Below are positions 13,543 to 21,589 of a stretch of DNA of 61,249 bases, in pieces. Below the pieces are notes generated by a model. It did not search any database and was not told the DNA's origin. It saw nothing but the letters and a program-made list of their open reading frames with translations. The translations under genes and the position numbers were made by a program. Position 1 is the stretch's first letter; each line of letters begins with the position of its first letter. This stretch comes from a virus, in the IMG/VR virus record IMGVR_UViG_3300007871_000033, positions 1 through 61,249 of that record. One strand, given 5' to 3'.

Positions 13543-14142
13543 ATGCCTAGACTTGTAGCCGTGTTCGATATTGATGGAACACTAGCGAACCACAATCATC
13601 GTGCGGCCATCCTCCAGAAGAGGTGTGACGTATGCTTGCATGAGCCGGTGCCTATCGGGCATCATGTGCCGTGTCCAACGTGCGGAAGCACAGACTCCAC
13701 ACCAACCCAGGAATCCTGGGATGCCTTCCTCGATTCTGACCTGATGGCCCACGACCCTGTCATTCAACAAGGAGTGGAAGTCCTAGAGCGGCTACGAGCC
13801 CTCGGAGCAGAGATTCACTTCATCACTGGCCGCCAGCGAACCCATTCTGGCGAGGTGACTGAGAACTGGTTGTTGTTCAACTGCAAGCGCAATGTTGAAA
13901 CAGAGCACCTTATGATGAGGGAGACTGAAGATTTTGACCTCCCGGCCTCTAAGTACAAAGAGAAGGCCGTTGGTAGGTTGAAGGAAAAGATTGGTGAGGA
14001 AGGAGTCTTCTTCTTCTTTGAGGATGACCCCCACGTCTTTTCTATGTATGACAAACACGGTATCGTGATTCGCTGTCCCCAGGGGCTCCAGCACTTCATG
14101 CCACCTGGTTCTAGGTTTGCGGAGCAAAACAGGAGCATCTAG
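13543..14142 (+). CDS. HAD-family phosphatase with zinc-binding insert
   Basis: 199 aa. FDIDGTLANHNHR (8-20) is HAD motif I; HFITGR (about 93-98) is motif II; a Lys in KYKEKA and FFEDD (about 165) complete the site. CDVCLHEP and CPTCGS (about 29 and 45) insert a four-Cys zinc finger into the cap. Related phage proteins act as nucleotidases or polynucleotide 3' phosphatases; the substrate here is unknown. Confidence 0.82.
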   Translation: MPRLVAVFDIDGTLANHNHRAAILQKRCDVCLHEPVPIGHHVPCPTCGSTDSTPTQESWDAFLDSDLMAHDPVIQQGVEVLERLRALGAEIHFITGRQRTHSGEVTENWLLFNCKRNVETEHLMMRETEDFDLPASKYKEKAVGRLKEKIGEEGVFFFFEDDPHVFSMYDKHGIVIRCPQGLQHFMPPGSRFAEQNRSI

Positions 14143-14460
14143 ATGCCCCGTCAGCGACGAGTTGGACTACGGCCACTGGCGCAGCCTGCCATAGGCACCT
14201 ACTGGAGGGCTACCAAGCCTTATGGACACGAGAATGGCGCTCCTACTTTCGTTGCTGTTATCAACACTGAGAGGAAGTACGCGCGCATGGGCATGCAGGA
14301 GTGCTTTGTTTGTTTTATTCCCGCAGTGTGCTATGCGACCAAGGAAGTCGTCCCTGCCATAAACATTCCTCAAGACACTTTTATGCGTTGCTTTAGAAAA
14401 GTGGATGACGAGGAACTAGGCCACGACCTAGGCTTGGAGATTCTGGCGCACTATGGATGA
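14143..14460 (+). CDS. Hypothetical protein (105 aa)
   Basis: It starts immediately after the HAD stop. Beta-rich, with three Cys in MQECFVCFIPAVC. The end EELGHDLGLEILAHYG overlaps the next gene. The tail LGLEIL-A resembles the ends of the His-CysGly-CxxC proteins, though the other family residues are missing. Confidence 0.62.
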   Translation: MPRQRRVGLRPLAQPAIGTYWRATKPYGHENGAPTFVAVINTERKYARMGMQECFVCFIPAVCYATKEVVPAINIPQDTFMRCFRKVDDEELGHDLGLEILAHYG

Positions 14461-14665
14461 CAAGTGGGAAGAAGGTTCATACTGGGTCGGAAAAGGCGAA
14501 GTATACGTCCTCTTGGAGTGTGTAGTAAATACTACTGTGTTCTATCACTACCTCACCGAACCAGGCCTCACACTAACTACTTCACGCCCTGCGTTCGAAT
14601 TATTCTATAGAAGACTTGAACCTGAAGAAGAAGGACTTATATTGCTTTCTCGGATGGACAAATAA
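14453..14665 (+). CDS. Hypothetical protein (70 aa)
   Basis: Overlaps the previous gene by 8 nt. Beta-rich, with EEGSYWVGKGEVYVLLE and a C-terminal EEEGLILLSRMDK again like the array-protein tails but without Cys pairs. Function unknown. Confidence 0.62.
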   Translation: MDDKWEEGSYWVGKGEVYVLLECVVNTTVFYHYLTEPGLTLTTSRPAFELFYRRLEPEEEGLILLSRMDK

Positions 14666-14741
14666 CACTTATTTGCTCTGGTATTATTGAGTTTCATACG
14701 TTACACTATGTTACACCCAACTTTCGGAGACACGACACACT

Positions 14742-16715
14742 ATGACTTTGGCACGCACGTTTAAACTCTCTTCTTCCTTCCTAGAAGAGTTCGAAGGACA
14801 GCAGCCAGAGTGGGGACCCGTAGGCTACATAACCTATAAGCGTACCTACTCTCGCCTCAACGAGGATGGAACCTCAGAAGAGTTTTGGCAAACGTGCCGT
14901 AGAGTGGTAGAGGGGTGTTTCAATGTGCAGAAGCGCCATTGTTATCGTCTCGGCCTTGAGTGGGACAATGTAAAGTCTCAGAACTCGGCACAAGAAATGT
15001 TTCGCCGCATGTGGGAGTTCAAATGGCTTCCACCTGGGCGCGGTCTTTGGATGATGGGAACCCCCTACATTGAGCGTGTGGGTGGTGCAGCACTTAACAA
15101 CTGCGGCTTCGTTTCCACAGCGGGCATCGCTATTGACCTTGCAGACCCTTTCTGCTGGTTGATGGACATGCTGATGTTGGGGGTGGGAGTTGGCTTCGAT
15201 ACAAAAGGCGCTGGGCTGGTTAAAGTCCACGAGCCCAAGCAAGGCGACGATCAGTTTCTGGTCGAGGATAGTAGAGAGGGGTGGGTATCCCTTTTACGCC
15301 GCATTATCACTGCTTATAATAATCGTGGGAGCCTACCAGCAGGGATTGATTACAGTGCCGTTCGCCCAGCCGGTTCTGCTATTCTCGGCTTTGGTGGCAC
15401 TGCTAGCGGGCACGGTCCTCTGGATGAACTCATAACGTCCGTCCAAGAGATCCTAGACCCTCTTATAGGCCAAGAGATTACAACCTCCGCGATTGTAGAC
15501 ATCTGCAACCTCGTTGGTCGCTGTGTCGTCGCAGGCAACGTTCGTCGCTCCGCTGAGATTGCTTTCGGTGATCCAGAAGATGAAGAGTTTATGAACCTGA
15601 AGAACCCTGACACGGCAGGAGAAGCTTTGTTCTCCCACCGCTGGGCCTCCAACAACTCCATCTTCGCTGAAGTGGGCATGGATTACACCAAGGTCGCTGC
15701 GCTGACCGCCAAGAACGGTGAGCCAGGCTACGAGTGGCTTGCTAACGCGCAGGACTATGGGCGCATGGGAAGAGACCCAGACTTCAAGGATCGTAGAGCT
15801 AAGGGCGGAAACCCCTGCCTTGAACAGACTTTGGAAGACCGAGAGCTATGTTGCCTCGTTGAAACCTTCCCAGGACGACATGAGGACTATGATGACTACA
15901 ACAAGACTCTCAAGTACGCATACCTATATGCAAAGTCTGTCACTATTATCCCCACACACGATATGCGTACTAACGCCGTACTCCTACGTAACAGGCGAAT
16001 CGGTGCATCTATGTCCGGTATCGTACAAGCTATCCAGCGTCACGGTCGTCGCGAGTTCTTTGACTGGTGCGACGAAGGCTACGCCTATCTGAGAGAGTTA
16101 GATAAGACCTACAGTGACTGGTTGTGCGTGCGAGAGTCCATCAAGATCACCTCCACCAAGCCCAGCGGCTCTGTGTCCCTCCTTCCGGGCGTAACCCCTG
16201 GAATCCACTACCCTCACTCCGAATACTACATTCGCCGCATCCGATTCCAAGACAACCACAATCTGGTCAAGAAGTTGAAGAAGAACGGCTACAAGGTAGA
16301 GAAGGACAAGTACAGCCCCAATACGGTGGTTGTGGAGTTCCCCATCAAGGAAGAGTTCTTCGATAGGTCCAAGACGGACGTATCTATGTGGGAGCAGCTT
16401 GAGATGGCTGCCCAAGTCCAGCAATACTGGGCGGATAATCAAGTGAGCGTGACTGTGACCTTCAAGCCCTCAGAGGCAGGGGACATCAAGCATGCATTAG
16501 AGCTTTATGAGACTAGGCTGAAGGGCGTGTCCTTTTTGCCACTCACAGAGCACGGCTACGAGCAGGCTCCCTATGAGGAGATTACTCAGAAGCAATATGA
16601 GAAGATGGCGGCCAAAGTGACCCCAATCAACCATAATGGAGATATTGAGCACGCAATCACCGATCGTTTCTGCGATGGTGACGTTTGTCAGATAGATCCG
16701 GTTTCCTCCACCTAA
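14742..16715 (+). CDS. nrdJ: B12-dependent (class II) ribonucleoside-triphosphate reductase
   Basis: 657 aa, somewhat shorter than the 739-aa Lactobacillus leichmannii enzyme. Matching residues: C121 in NNCGFVST (C119 there), C359 in NPCLEQ (thiyl radical C408), and C370 11 residues later (C419). The C-terminal CDGDVC pair (644, 649) is the redox-active swinging arm. It reduces NTPs to dNTPs with adenosylcobalamin, with no need of oxygen or a second subunit. The phage therefore depends on host cobalamin. Ribosome binding site CGGAGA. Confidence 0.92.
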   Translation: MTLARTFKLSSSFLEEFEGQQPEWGPVGYITYKRTYSRLNEDGTSEEFWQTCRRVVEGCFNVQKRHCYRLGLEWDNVKSQNSAQEMFRRMWEFKWLPPGRGLWMMGTPYIERVGGAALNNCGFVSTAGIAIDLADPFCWLMDMLMLGVGVGFDTKGAGLVKVHEPKQGDDQFLVEDSREGWVSLLRRIITAYNNRGSLPAGIDYSAVRPAGSAILGFGGTASGHGPLDELITSVQEILDPLIGQEITTSAIVDICNLVGRCVVAGNVRRSAEIAFGDPEDEEFMNLKNPDTAGEALFSHRWASNNSIFAEVGMDYTKVAALTAKNGEPGYEWLANAQDYGRMGRDPDFKDRRAKGGNPCLEQTLEDRELCCLVETFPGRHEDYDDYNKTLKYAYLYAKSVTIIPTHDMRTNAVLLRNRRIGASMSGIVQAIQRHGRREFFDWCDEGYAYLRELDKTYSDWLCVRESIKITSTKPSGSVSLLPGVTPGIHYPHSEYYIRRIRFQDNHNLVKKLKKNGYKVEKDKYSPNTVVVEFPIKEEFFDRSKTDVSMWEQLEMAAQVQQYWADNQVSVTVTFKPSEAGDIKHALELYETRLKGVSFLPLTEHGYEQAPYEEITQKQYEKMAAKVTPINHNGDIEHAITDRFCDGDVCQIDPVSST

Positions 16716-16762
16716 ATAATATGCTATCATATACATAGCTTTCCACCCTGAGGTAATACTTT

Positions 16763-17107
16763 ATGTCCGATTACAAAGACTCCAATGCTGGCACAGTGCC
16801 ACCAATGAAAGACGCAGGTCAGTACACCCCGCAGCCGCTTGCAGGCACGGGCACAACCGAGGATTCTAACTCTCGTGCCTTTTCGAAAGACCGCATGCAT
16901 GTGCTTTCTGTTGGTCTAGTGCCTATCCGCGTTCTGTTCGGAGACACCCCTGGTGGCGGTACTGATGTAGGTGCTACAGAAGGTGTGGTTTTGGCCGCAG
17001 CTTCTTTCTTCACGTTCCGTTCTAGTCTGAAGGCTTCTTACGTTTACGTGGAAGCAGCAGACGGTGCAGCTGTTTATGAAGCAGCTGTCTGGCAGCGCGA
17101 GAAGTAA
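16763..17107 (+). CDS. Hypothetical protein (114 aa)
   Basis: A disordered N-terminal third rich in Asp, Ser, Thr and Gly, then a beta-rich domain (HVLSVGLVPIRVLFGDTP, SYVYVEAADGAAVYEAAV). The layout suits a virion decoration or host-attachment protein, but no match is recognised. Monocistronic; upstream there is a TATACA box. Confidence 0.6.
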   Translation: MSDYKDSNAGTVPPMKDAGQYTPQPLAGTGTTEDSNSRAFSKDRMHVLSVGLVPIRVLFGDTPGGGTDVGATEGVVLAAASFFTFRSSLKASYVYVEAADGAAVYEAAVWQREK

Positions 17108-17156
17108 TTTCATAAACATTTATACAAACAAAACGCACAAGGTGGGTTTATACCCC

Positions 17157-17185
17157 TTGACCAGTAATACAATCATCCTTACAGT
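17157..17185 (+). promoter_or_regulatory. TTGACC-TACAGT promoter
   Basis: TTGACC, 17 nt, TACAGT: the same -10 as the promoters at 11000 and 13277, but here followed by a short leader with an AAGGGGAC ribosome binding site. Confidence 0.55.
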
Positions 17186-17207
17186 GGTATAAGCAAGGGG
17201 ACAGTGT

Positions 17208-18494
17208 ATGGCGAGACCACTAGATTACGTACTAAGTGAAATTCTTCGTGTAGCAGAAGATGCTGGTAGAGACCCACGTCTTCTTACTCGCAAACAGTTT
17301 CTCCCACATACGGACTGCAGTAAGCACGACTTAGAGAAGTATGGCGGATATGGCAAGCTAAGAGCCGATGCCGCGCATGCGGGCGGAGTCGCCCCCTACA
17401 AAGACGCCCCTGAAGCAAGAGGCGTAGATCTTCGTAACAGCTATGTACGAGGTCTAGAGAGGAAAGTCGCAACAGCAGACTACCTCTCCGAGAAAATCCT
17501 TCGTGGATTTAGCGAGATCTTTGAGAACAACCCCATTACAATCCCAGCCGGGAAAGTAAAACTCAAGAAGACTAAGTACAAGAAGCGAATGCTTACTCTT
17601 CTTTGGTCCGATCTACACTTCGGCGTAGACGTAGACCCTAGAGAGATTCTTAAGTCTGAGTTCAACTGGACCATCGCTAGCCGACGTATGGCTAAGTTGG
17701 TTCAACAGGCTGTGCAGTGGAAGCCAGAACACCGGGAAGAAACGACTCTTCAGATTGTCCTTAATGGCGATATCCTTCACGGAATCATCCATTTAAGTGA
17801 AGCCAACATTAAAGAAGTTACAGAGCAGATCTGGGGCGCTACTGCGATCCTTGCTAAGGCTATTGGCTACCTTTCTCAAGATTTTGGTCGCATTGACGTT
17901 CTTTGCCTTCCTGGGAATCATGATCGGGTTACCTACCGCACTGGTGAAAGGGCTATCGTTCAGCGCTGGAATTCTCACTCGCATCAGGTCTACCTGGCGC
18001 TGAAGTGCTGGTTCCGCGAAACAAAGCATGTCAACTTTGACATACCCATGGCGGGCCTTGGAACCTACGACGCCCCCGGTGGTCATCTCATCTTCGCCTC
18101 TCACGGCGACACCGAACCCTCCACGAGCAATGTCGGTAAGTCCTTCAACGTGTCTAAGACCACAGAGGCTTTACTAAAGATGAATGCTGGTGAGGTATTC
18201 GACCGAAAGGCCAGCGTGGTCTTGTTCGGTCATTGGCATCAGCCAAGTCAGTTCATGCTTCCAGACGGCACAGTTTGTATCGTCAATGGAAGCCTAATCG
18301 GGTCAGAGTCCTTTGCACAGAACGGTATTGGCTTCTTCAACAGTATGCCCGCTCAAATCATGTTTGAGTCCGTTCCTGACTATCCAGTGGGTGATTTCCG
18401 AATCGTCCAGCTAAGGGATGCAGACAACGACGAGAACCTGGACAAGATTATCCATATAGACGGTATCGAGCGCGGCGGCTTGATCGACTTCTGA
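17208..18494 (+). CDS. Calcineurin-like metallophosphoesterase (428 aa)
   Basis: All metal motifs are present: SDLHFGVD (DxH), NGDILHG (GD), LPGNHDR (GNHD), SHGDTE and FGHWHQ (GHxH). The first 110 residues form a separate helical domain with DNA-binding-like HTH character. Related phage proteins are DNA-repair or cyclic-nucleotide phosphoesterases; an exonuclease role in DNA metabolism is the best guess. Its stop overlaps the next coding region. Confidence 0.85.
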   Translation: MARPLDYVLSEILRVAEDAGRDPRLLTRKQFLPHTDCSKHDLEKYGGYGKLRADAAHAGGVAPYKDAPEARGVDLRNSYVRGLERKVATADYLSEKILRGFSEIFENNPITIPAGKVKLKKTKYKKRMLTLLWSDLHFGVDVDPREILKSEFNWTIASRRMAKLVQQAVQWKPEHREETTLQIVLNGDILHGIIHLSEANIKEVTEQIWGATAILAKAIGYLSQDFGRIDVLCLPGNHDRVTYRTGERAIVQRWNSHSHQVYLALKCWFRETKHVNFDIPMAGLGTYDAPGGHLIFASHGDTEPSTSNVGKSFNVSKTTEALLKMNAGEVFDRKASVVLFGHWHQPSQFMLPDGTVCIVNGSLIGSESFAQNGIGFFNSMPAQIMFESVPDYPVGDFRIVQLRDADNDENLDKIIHIDGIERGGLIDF

Positions 18495-18505
18495 TAGGGG
18501 ACACC

Positions 18506-19096
18506 ATCACTGTAGTAATCGGAATCATTTGTGAGGACGGCAAGATTGTCGTCGGAAGCGACGGAGCTATTAGCTTCGGGGACGGCTACCGTCGTCTTAT
18601 GTCCGAGGGCAAGTGGTGGAATATGGGTTGCCTAATGATAGGTGAATCCGGTTCTGACTTCGCCCTATCCCGCATCCGCCAGAAGACCGTCAAGCACGAC
18701 CCCTGGACTGACTTGAGAGACCCCTACACTTTTAGTGAGTTGGTGTGCGAGGTCCAGACAGAGGTCAAGGGTCAGGATGGTATTGATGACATTGATGCTG
18801 AGCTTCTCCACGTCTCTGGAGACAAAGACTGCAAGCCTATCATCCATGTGATTGGTGGAGACGGAGGCATTTCAGGCCCCTACCCCTACCAGGCCATCGG
18901 CCACGGAGCCACCCCAGCTATCATCTGCCTGGACACTAGGCTGGACCCGAAGTACTGGAAGAAGAAGCGCAACGTGTCTAACATGACCGAAGTTATGATG
19001 GAAGCCCTGGAGAGGTCTGCTCAGTACGCAGATAGCGTGGCAAAGCCTTTCTTCATCAAAGTTTTCGATCCATCAGCAGAATTCGTCGAGCTGTGA
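18506..19096 (+). CDS. Proteasome-like Ntn hydrolase, non-canonical start
   Basis: In-frame codons upstream of the first ATG (18599) read TVVIGIICEDGKIVVGSDGA, which aligns with the first strands of proteasome beta and HslV subunits. Thr at 18509 would be catalytic T1, Gly the fifth residue, D18 near position 17, and a Lys at 35 in GKWWNMG near K33. GGGGAC at 18497-18502 mirrors the binding site of the gene before it. The start would be ATC 18506, exposing the Thr after Met removal; CTG 18491, ATA 18494 or a -1 frameshift from the upstream gene are alternatives. About 196 aa, likely a self-compartmentalising protease or amidase. Confidence 0.75.
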   Translation: MTVVIGIICEDGKIVVGSDGAISFGDGYRRLMSEGKWWNMGCLMIGESGSDFALSRIRQKTVKHDPWTDLRDPYTFSELVCEVQTEVKGQDGIDDIDAELLHVSGDKDCKPIIHVIGGDGGISGPYPYQAIGHGATPAIICLDTRLDPKYWKKKRNVSNMTEVMMEALERSAQYADSVAKPFFIKVFDPSAEFVEL

Positions 19097-19611
19097 AATA
19101 CTGCGGCAAATGTAAAGAGTGGAAAGAGCGCTCTGAGTTCTACAAACAAAAAGGCAAGCCAGGCGGATTACAAGCCATGTGCAAGCCTTGCCGGAAGGTC
19201 TACAGAGCTAAGTACTACCAAGCCAATAAAGATAAACACCTAGCCTGGTCTAAGGCTGACTACGAGAAGAACAAGGAACGTAGGAAAGCTGACGTGAGAG
19301 CCTGGACGAGGCGCAACCCAGATTATGTTGCTAGGTGGCAGAAAGCCAACCCAGGCAAGGTAAGGGCTATATGGATGCGGAGGCACGCAGCTAAGCTCCA
19401 AAGAACGCCTATCTGGTCAGAGACTGCAGCTATTGCTTTGTTCTATGAGAGTTGTCCACAGGGGCACGAAGTAGATCATATCATCCCCCTGAGGGGAAAA
19501 GTAGTCTCAGGATTGCATGTCCTGGCTAACCTTCAATATTTGACGATACACGATAATCGTACAAAAAAGAACAAATACTGTGCGGAAACACTTGACAGGC
19601 TCATACTTTAG
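19093..19611 (+). CDS. HNH endonuclease (172 aa)
   Basis: GTG start at 19093, overlapping the Ntn hydrolase stop. An N-terminal zinc ribbon (CGKCKEWKERSEF, then CKPCRK) is followed by basic helices. The C-terminal HEVDHIIPLRGK and HVLANLQYLTIHDNRTKKN are the HNH motifs. Likely a homing or DNA-nicking nuclease. Confidence 0.88.
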   Translation: MKYCGKCKEWKERSEFYKQKGKPGGLQAMCKPCRKVYRAKYYQANKDKHLAWSKADYEKNKERRKADVRAWTRRNPDYVARWQKANPGKVRAIWMRRHAAKLQRTPIWSETAAIALFYESCPQGHEVDHIIPLRGKVVSGLHVLANLQYLTIHDNRTKKNKYCAETLDRLIL

Positions 19612-19620
19612 CCTTAGAGT
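19592..19620 (+). promoter_or_regulatory. Sigma70-type promoter
   Basis: TTGACA, 17 nt, TAGAGT, spanning the end of the HNH gene and driving the ribbon-helix-helix gene at 19673. Confidence 0.55.
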
Positions 19621-19672
19621 ATTATATATGGAAGTATGAGGCCGTGCGGTCTCTAACCAACTAGAGGGACAA

Positions 19673-19843
19673 ATGACAGAAAAGAATAAAGAACGCACGT
19701 CGATCACGATTGATCCAGATTTACTGGCCCGTGCGCGTGAGTATTGTAAGGCCGCTTCAGTGAAGCAAGGCCGCAAAGTTAGTTTTTCCGAGGTAGTCAG
19801 TGGTTCTCTCCAGAGAATGCTGGACCTCCTGGACGCAGAGTAA
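19673..19843 (+). CDS. Ribbon-helix-helix DNA-binding protein (56 aa)
   Basis: RTSITIDPDLLARAREYC gives the beta strand and first helix, and KVSFSEVVSGSLQRML the second helix, of an Arc/MetJ/CopG-type fold. A dimeric regulator is likely. GAGGGAC precedes the ATG at a good distance, and the gene follows a strong promoter, so it may repress its own transcription. Confidence 0.72.
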   Translation: MTEKNKERTSITIDPDLLARAREYCKAASVKQGRKVSFSEVVSGSLQRMLDLLDAE

Positions 19844-19847
19844 GAAT

Positions 19848-20258
19848 ATGTCTCTATACGAAACATACTTAGAAGAGCTGGAAAACGGCACCGATGTCTC
19901 TAGTGAAGCACTAGAGGCTGCTGCGGATTCCCTCGCCTTCACCACGTCCTTGCACAACGTCTTCCGTGAAAACGGCTACGACCTCCCGGAGAACCCAGAC
20001 ATGTCATCTCTAGAAGCAGTTCTAGATATGATGATGGGCGAACTTGCAGCAGCCAGTATCTTCTTGTCGGAAGACTCGTTTATGCAGGTGCCTCATATGC
20101 TCCGCACAATTGCAAAGGCCTTTGAGACCACGGCAGGCAGTGATGAAGTCCCCACCGTGATCGTCAATGGCTATAATAGACTCGCTGATAGGATTCAGGC
20201 CACACGAGTCCAACAGCAGCAGATGAAGGATTTGGTAACAGCACAGAACACCAAATAA
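19848..20258 (+). CDS. Hypothetical helical protein (136 aa)
   Basis: It starts 4 nt after the ribbon-helix-helix stop. Acidic, almost all helical, ending RVQQQQMKDLVTAQNTK. No family recognised. Pairing with a small RHH gene is reminiscent of a regulator-partner operon, but neither toxin nor antitoxin motifs are visible. Confidence 0.65.
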   Translation: MSLYETYLEELENGTDVSSEALEAAADSLAFTTSLHNVFRENGYDLPENPDMSSLEAVLDMMMGELAAASIFLSEDSFMQVPHMLRTIAKAFETTAGSDEVPTVIVNGYNRLADRIQATRVQQQQMKDLVTAQNTK

Positions 20259-20267
20259 AACATACTT

Positions 20268-20346
20268 CAACCGCTGCTGGGAAAGCCTGCCTCCTGTGTC
20301 CTCCGTGTCATATGCATCCTCCTTTCTTTCCTTCCTGGCAGCGGTT
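20268..20346 (+). terminator. Long-range hairpin before the tRNA cluster
   Basis: AACCGCTGC (about 20269-20277) pairs with GCAGCGGTT (20338-20346) around a pyrimidine-rich loop of about 60 nt; TTTTCT follows. It may be a terminator or a processing or antitermination element separating the upstream genes from the tRNAs. Confidence 0.5.
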
Positions 20347-20365
20347 TTCTAATTCTATTCCTTAT

Positions 20366-20439
20366 TCGGGCTTCGTCTAACGGTAGGACGGTGGTTTCTG
20401 GTACCATCAATTGGGGTTCGAGTCCCTAAGCCCGATCCA
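20366..20439 (+). tRNA. tRNA-Gln (CTG)
   Basis: Acceptor TCGGGCT/AGCCCGA, anticodon loop TTCTGGT, TTCGAGT T-loop, CCA encoded. First tRNA of the cluster. Confidence 0.9.
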
Positions 20440-20440
20440 T

Positions 20441-20514
20441 TGGGGGATCGTCTAACGGCAGGACGCGAGCCTTTGGCACTCGCTATCGAGGTTCGAATCC
20501 TCGTCCCCCAGCCA
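20441..20514 (+). tRNA. tRNA-Gln (TTG)
   Basis: Acceptor TGGGGGA/TCCCCCA, anticodon loop CTTTGGC, CCA encoded. One nt after the first Gln tRNA, from which it probably arose by duplication (same D arm). Confidence 0.88.
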
Positions 20515-20542
20515 TTGACAAGTAACCATACGTGACCATAGT
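20515..20542 (+). promoter_or_regulatory. Promoter inside the tRNA cluster
   Basis: TTGACA at 20515-20520, 16 nt, CATAGT, just before tRNA-Pro. Confidence 0.4.
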
Positions 20543-20551
20543 AAATAATAC

Positions 20552-20628
20552 CGGGGTATAGCACAGCCTGGCAGTGCGCTCGCTTTGGGAGCGAGAGGTC
20601 GCAAGTTCGAATCTTGCTACCCCGACCA
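20552..20628 (+). tRNA. tRNA-Pro (TGG)
   Basis: Acceptor CGGGGTA/TACCCCG, anticodon stem CTCGC/GCGAG around TTTGGGA, CCA encoded. Confidence 0.92.
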
Positions 20629-20668
20629 TGTTAAACAATAGTTCCTCTTTGACAACTGAATATTTCTT

Positions 20669-20741
20669 TGTGCGATAGGCAAATAGGTAAGCCAGCTGAC
20701 TGTTAATCAGTTGATTGCAGGTTCGAACCCTGCTCGCACAG
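20669..20741 (+). tRNA. tRNA-Asn (GTT)
   Basis: Acceptor TGTGCGA/TCGCACA, anticodon loop CTGTTAA, TTCGAAC T-loop; CCA not encoded. Confidence 0.92.
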
Positions 20742-20848
20742 CTACATAGCTCTGGCATGTTGCAACATGTGCAGAGTTAGGGTTAACCCGTCACCCGGTG
20801 GGGTGCAATCTAGAAACCTGTATTTATCGCAGGGGGCGGGTTCCCGGA
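20742..20848 (+). ncRNA. Unassigned structured element between tRNAs
   Basis: About 107 nt with three successive perfect symmetric elements: CTCTG-CATGTTGCAACATG-CAGAG (20750-20776), GGGTTAACCC (20780-20789) and CACCC-GGTG-GGGTG (20792-20805). A GGGTTCCCG segment like a tRNA T-arm end follows. No tRNA can be folded through it. A structured RNA, a processing site or a protein-binding region are possible. Confidence 0.4.
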
Positions 20849-20851
20849 TCT

Positions 20852-20921
20852 ATACCATTGATGTAGTGGCGCATGACTGATTCCAAACCAGTTCGACGGG
20901 GTTCGATTCCTCGATGGTATG
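20852..20921 (+). tRNA. tRNA-Trp (CCA)
   Basis: Acceptor ATACCAT/ATGGTAT, anticodon loop TTCCAAA, TTCGATT T-loop; 3' CCA not encoded. Confidence 0.85.
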
Positions 20922-20924
20922 CAA

Positions 20925-20996
20925 GCCGCCATGGTCCACCGGCTACGACGCCCCGTTGTCTGCGGGGAAAACTCGGTTCGACCCCGAGTGGCGGCG
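20925..20996 (+). tRNA. tRNA-Asp (GTC)
   Basis: Acceptor GCCGCCA/TGGCGGC, anticodon stem CCCCG/CGGGG around TTGTCTG, G73; CCA not encoded. Confidence 0.9.
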
Positions 20997-21000
20997 CAAT

Positions 21001-21076
21001 GCTCTGATAGCTTAGTCGGTATAAGCGTCTGGTTGAAGCCCAGAAGTCCCCCGTTCGATTCGGGGTCAGAGCACCA
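21001..21076 (+). tRNA. tRNA-Phe (GAA)
   Basis: Acceptor GCTCTGA/TCAGAGC, anticodon loop TTGAAGC, CCA encoded. Confidence 0.93.
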
Positions 21077-21082
21077 ATATTA

Positions 21083-21163
21083 GGAGCAGACGCCTATTCG
21101 GTAGGGCATCCGGCTGTAACCCGGTGGTTTTTATACATGGGGGTTCGAATCCCTCCTGCTCCA
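21083..21163 (+). tRNA. tRNA-Tyr (GTA)
   Basis: Acceptor GGAGCAG/CTGCTCC, anticodon loop CTGTAAC, extended variable region as expected for bacterial Tyr tRNA; CCA not encoded. Confidence 0.9.
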
Positions 21164-21165
21164 CT

Positions 21166-21239
21166 GTGACCGTAGTGTAAAGGCTGCATAGCTGATTGTG
21201 TCTCAGCTGGTGAGGGTTCAAATCCCTTCGGTCACCCCA
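21166..21239 (+). tRNA. tRNA-His (GTG)
   Basis: Acceptor GTGACCG/CGGTCAC, anticodon loop TTGTGTC, C73, CCA encoded. Position -1 is T in the gene, so G-1 is not encoded. Confidence 0.88.
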
Positions 21240-21243
21240 TTTT

Positions 21244-21319
21244 GCTACCGTAGTAGATTGGTATAGCACGCTACGCTGATAACGTGGAAAAGGCAGTTCG
21301 ATTCTGCCCGGTAGTACCA
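21244..21319 (+). tRNA. tRNA-Ile (GAT)
   Basis: Acceptor GCTACCG/CGGTAGT, anticodon stem CTACG/CGTGG around CTGATAA, CCA encoded. Confidence 0.9.
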
Positions 21320-21330
21320 AAGGAGGCTCA

Positions 21331-21582
21331 ATGCCGAAGTGTAGATATTGTGGAGAACCTGAAGCCTATGACAGTGGCTTCACCGTTGAGTGTTGCAACA
21401 TAGACTGCGATCACTACAACGAGGAGCAGAGGCTCAAGAGAGCTTACTCCACCGTGGAGAAGCTACAACGTGAGGCGTTCCTAAAGGAATACCTGAAAGA
21501 GGAGTCAACCGACCCTGATATAACACCAACGTTTCATTGGGGCATCGACTCAACACTAAACGACGATTTAAGTGAAGATTAA
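21331..21582 (+). CDS. Small zinc-finger protein within the tRNA cluster (83 aa)
   Basis: N-terminal CRYCGEPEAY and later CCNIDCDHY provide a four-Cys/His metal site like treble-clef or restriction-alleviation (Lar-like) small proteins. A charged helix and an acidic C-terminus follow. A very strong ribosome binding site (AAAGGAGG) precedes the ATG. Lar-like identity is tentative. Confidence 0.68.
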   Translation: MPKCRYCGEPEAYDSGFTVECCNIDCDHYNEEQRLKRAYSTVEKLQREAFLKEYLKEESTDPDITPTFHWGIDSTLNDDLSED

Positions 21583-21589
21583 ACCTTTA

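Noticed and set aside
18599-19096. Ntn hydrolase starting at ATG 18599
   Set aside because: This would remove the conserved catalytic strand, and the ATG has no ribosome binding site.
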